From JBJXGC01 sp046154545 (GTDB lineage: Bacteria > Chloroflexota > Dehalococcoidia > Tepidiformales > Tepidiformaceae), in contig JBJXGC010000153.1 in the NCBI GenBank assembly GCA_046154545.1, positions 1-8,275 of the forward strand: a stretch of DNA of 8,275 nucleotides, read 5' to 3'. A program made the position numbers and the translations under genes. Shown here in pieces: positions 6,808-8,275 of the stretch. The first letter of the stretch is position 1. Each line of letters starts with the position of its first letter. The notes under the pieces were generated by a model. That model saw nothing but the letters and a program-made list of their open reading frames with translations. It was not told the DNA's origin and searched no databases.

Positions 6808-8275
6808 TGCGCCAGGAACCGGGCGCGCCCTCAAACGGCGCCGCCCCATCCACTACGCCCACGCCATCGCGCGGGCCACGTCCCGTTGGTTCGAACACCA
6901 CGCAACCACGCCACACGCAGCGGCAACCGGCCGAGCCATCGCGCCGCCCGGCGCCGCGTCTGCCCCAGCCACCGGCCGCACCGGCCCAGCCCCTCACCTA
7001 CGACGACACGCCCGCCGCTGACGGCTCAGCCTTCGCCAGCCTTGGCGTCGCCGCCGACATCGCGAAGGCCCTGCGCGCAGGCGGTATCGAGGAGCCCTTC
7101 GCCATCCAGACCGAGGCGATCCCCGTCGCACTCGCCGGCCGTGACCTTTGCGGTAAGGCACGGACCGGCTCAGGAAAAACCCTGGCCTTCGGCATCCCGC
7201 TCGTGCAGCGCACGACGCGGGCCCGCCCGGGCCATCCCAAAGCGCTCGTGCTCGTGCCGACGCGCGAACTCGCCAGCCAGGTCGCGCGCGCTATCCATCC
7301 GCTCGCGCTCGCCCGCCGGCTCCGGCTCGACGTCGTCTATGGAGGCGTCTCGCTCTTCCGCCAGGCCCAGTCCATCCGTTCGGGCCTCGAAATCGTCATC
7401 GCCACCCCAGGCCGTCTGAACGACCTCCTCGAACGGGGAGACGTCTCGATGGCGGATGTCCAGCTTGTCGTCCTCGACGAAGCCGACCAGATGGCCGACA
7501 TGGGCTTCCTGCCCCAGGTCGAGCGCATCCTCCGGCACGTCACGGCCGAACATCAGACGCTCCTCTTCTCGGCCACGCTCGACGGCGACGTCGATCAGCT
7601 CGTGAAGCGCTTCCAGCAGGACCCCGTCTATGTCGAGGTCGAATCCGACCCCGACGACGACGCCACCATGAGCCACCGCTTCATCGGCGTCTCGGAGGCC
7701 GAGAAGGTCGCCGTCGCGGTCGCCATCTGCGGTGGCCCGGAACGCAGCCTGCTGTTCGTCCGCACCCAGCGCGCGGCCGACCGGCTCGCCCTCCAGCTCG
7801 ACCGCGAAGGGCTACGCGCAGGCGTCCTCCACGGCGGCCTGAGCCAGCAGAAGCGCGAGCGTTCGCTCGCGGCCTTCTCCAGCGGCCATGTGAACGTCCT
7901 CGTCGCCACGAACCTCGCGGCCCGTGGCATCCACGTCGATGGCATCGACATGGTCATCCACTACGACCTGCCGGACGAGTTCAAGGCCTACGTCCACCGC
8001 TCCGGGCGCACCGCCCGGGCGGGCGCCTCGGGAATGGTCGTCACCCTGGTGACGCCGCTCGAACTGCGCGACGCGGCCGAGCTGCGCCGCCGCGCGGGCC
8101 TCACCGAGGCGACCGTGGCGATGAGCCCGGACGACCCCCGCCTGCGCGACCTCGCGAACTGGATCCCGCCCGTGGAGCCGGTGGCGGCCGTGCGGTCAAC
8201 GCCGTACGCGGCCAACCCGGACGCCCCCCGGAACTACGGAGAGCGCCAGCGCGAATGGCGCCCGGCGGGCGGCCG
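6807..8275 (+). CDS. DEAD-box RNA helicase (3' end outside window)
   Basis: This is an ATP-dependent RNA helicase with both RecA-like domains present; 489 codons lie in the window and the frame is still open at the edge. Residues 1-70 are a Pro/Arg/Ala-rich, probably disordered extension. The Q-motif region follows (F76 ... FAIQ, Q101). Domain 1 has motif I ARTGSGKT (118-125), Ia PTRELA (151-156), a YGG turn, Ib TPGRL, II DEAD (224-227) and III SAT (255-257). Domain 2 has motif IV LLFVRT, V ATNLAARGIHV (367-377) and VI HRSGRTAR (397-404). All key ATPase residues are intact. Motif V has His where the RGxD aspartate is normally found. ATG 6807 is the first in-frame ATG before the conserved core. 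No well-spaced Shine-Dalgarno precedes it: GGAG at 6787-6790 is 16 nt away. Relatives act in ribosome assembly, RNA decay or cold adaptation. Confidence 0.93.
   Translation, partial: MRQEPGAPSNGAAPSTTPTPSRGPRPVGSNTTQPRHTQRQPAEPSRRPAPRLPQPPAAPAQPLTYDDTPAADGSAFASLGVAADIAKALRAGGIEEPFAIQTEAIPVALAGRDLCGKARTGSGKTLAFGIPLVQRTTRARPGHPKALVLVPTRELASQVARAIHPLALARRLRLDVVYGGVSLFRQAQSIRSGLEIVIATPGRLNDLLERGDVSMADVQLVVLDEADQMADMGFLPQVERILRHVTAEHQTLLFSATLDGDVDQLVKRFQQDPVYVEVESDPDDDATMSHRFIGVSEAEKVAVAVAICGGPERSLLFVRTQRAADRLALQLDREGLRAGVLHGGLSQQKRERSLAAFSSGHVNVLVATNLAARGIHVDGIDMVIHYDLPDEFKAYVHRSGRTARAGASGMVVTLVTPLELRDAAELRRRAGLTEATVAMSPDDPRLRDLANWIPPVEPVAAVRSTPYAANPDAPRNYGERQREWRPAGG

Overview
The window is GC-rich chromosomal DNA from a bacterium. 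It reads as a housekeeping neighbourhood (secA and a DEAD-box RNA helicase) mixed with accessory small genes. Three things hint at a Chloroflexota-like or similar high-GC lineage: a SecA with an extra segment of about 25 residues before the conserved DITYGTNNEYGFDYLRDN block, a glycine-rich double zinc-ribbon protein with a CxxC-x17-CxxC module, and a Uma2-family gene. This placement is inference from remembered family features, not from a search. I see no rRNA, tRNA, CRISPR array, insertion sequence or phage gene.

Layout: (1) 1-431, + strand, is the 3' end of a class I SAM-dependent methyltransferase, convergent with (2) a two-gene minus-strand unit at 1390-459. In that unit a DUF3052-like protein overlaps a DinB-fold protein by ATGA. 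(3) 1391-1563 is a divergent control region with a candidate promoter and two Shine-Dalgarno-like sites. (4) 1564-2031, + strand, encodes the double zinc-ribbon/RGG-type protein and ends at a strong hairpin at 2057-2081. (5) 2082-2309 has a tandem octamer repeat and, on the minus strand, what looks like the 3' remnant of an NTF2/SnoaL-fold gene. (6) 6345-2310, minus strand, runs secA, then a Uma2-family nuclease-fold gene 12 nt downstream, then a second class I methyltransferase; the close spacing suggests co-transcription. (7) 6346-6806 is a 461-nt divergent region between secA and (8) a DEAD-box helicase on the + strand from 6807, which runs off the right edge.

Functional reading: SecA drives preprotein export. 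The zinc-ribbon/RGG protein and the helicase both look like RNA-handling factors and both have long upstream regions, which would fit post-transcriptional (for example cold) control. The most interesting unexplained signal is in the helicase leader. GGTGAGC at 6729-6735 can pair either upstream, in a nested three-helix structure at 6653-6735, or downstream with the bases touching the start codon (6800-6807). That is the geometry of an on/off RNA switch. The imperfect pairs are G-U on the + strand, as expected if the helicase transcript is the functional RNA. This was read by eye and not folded by software.
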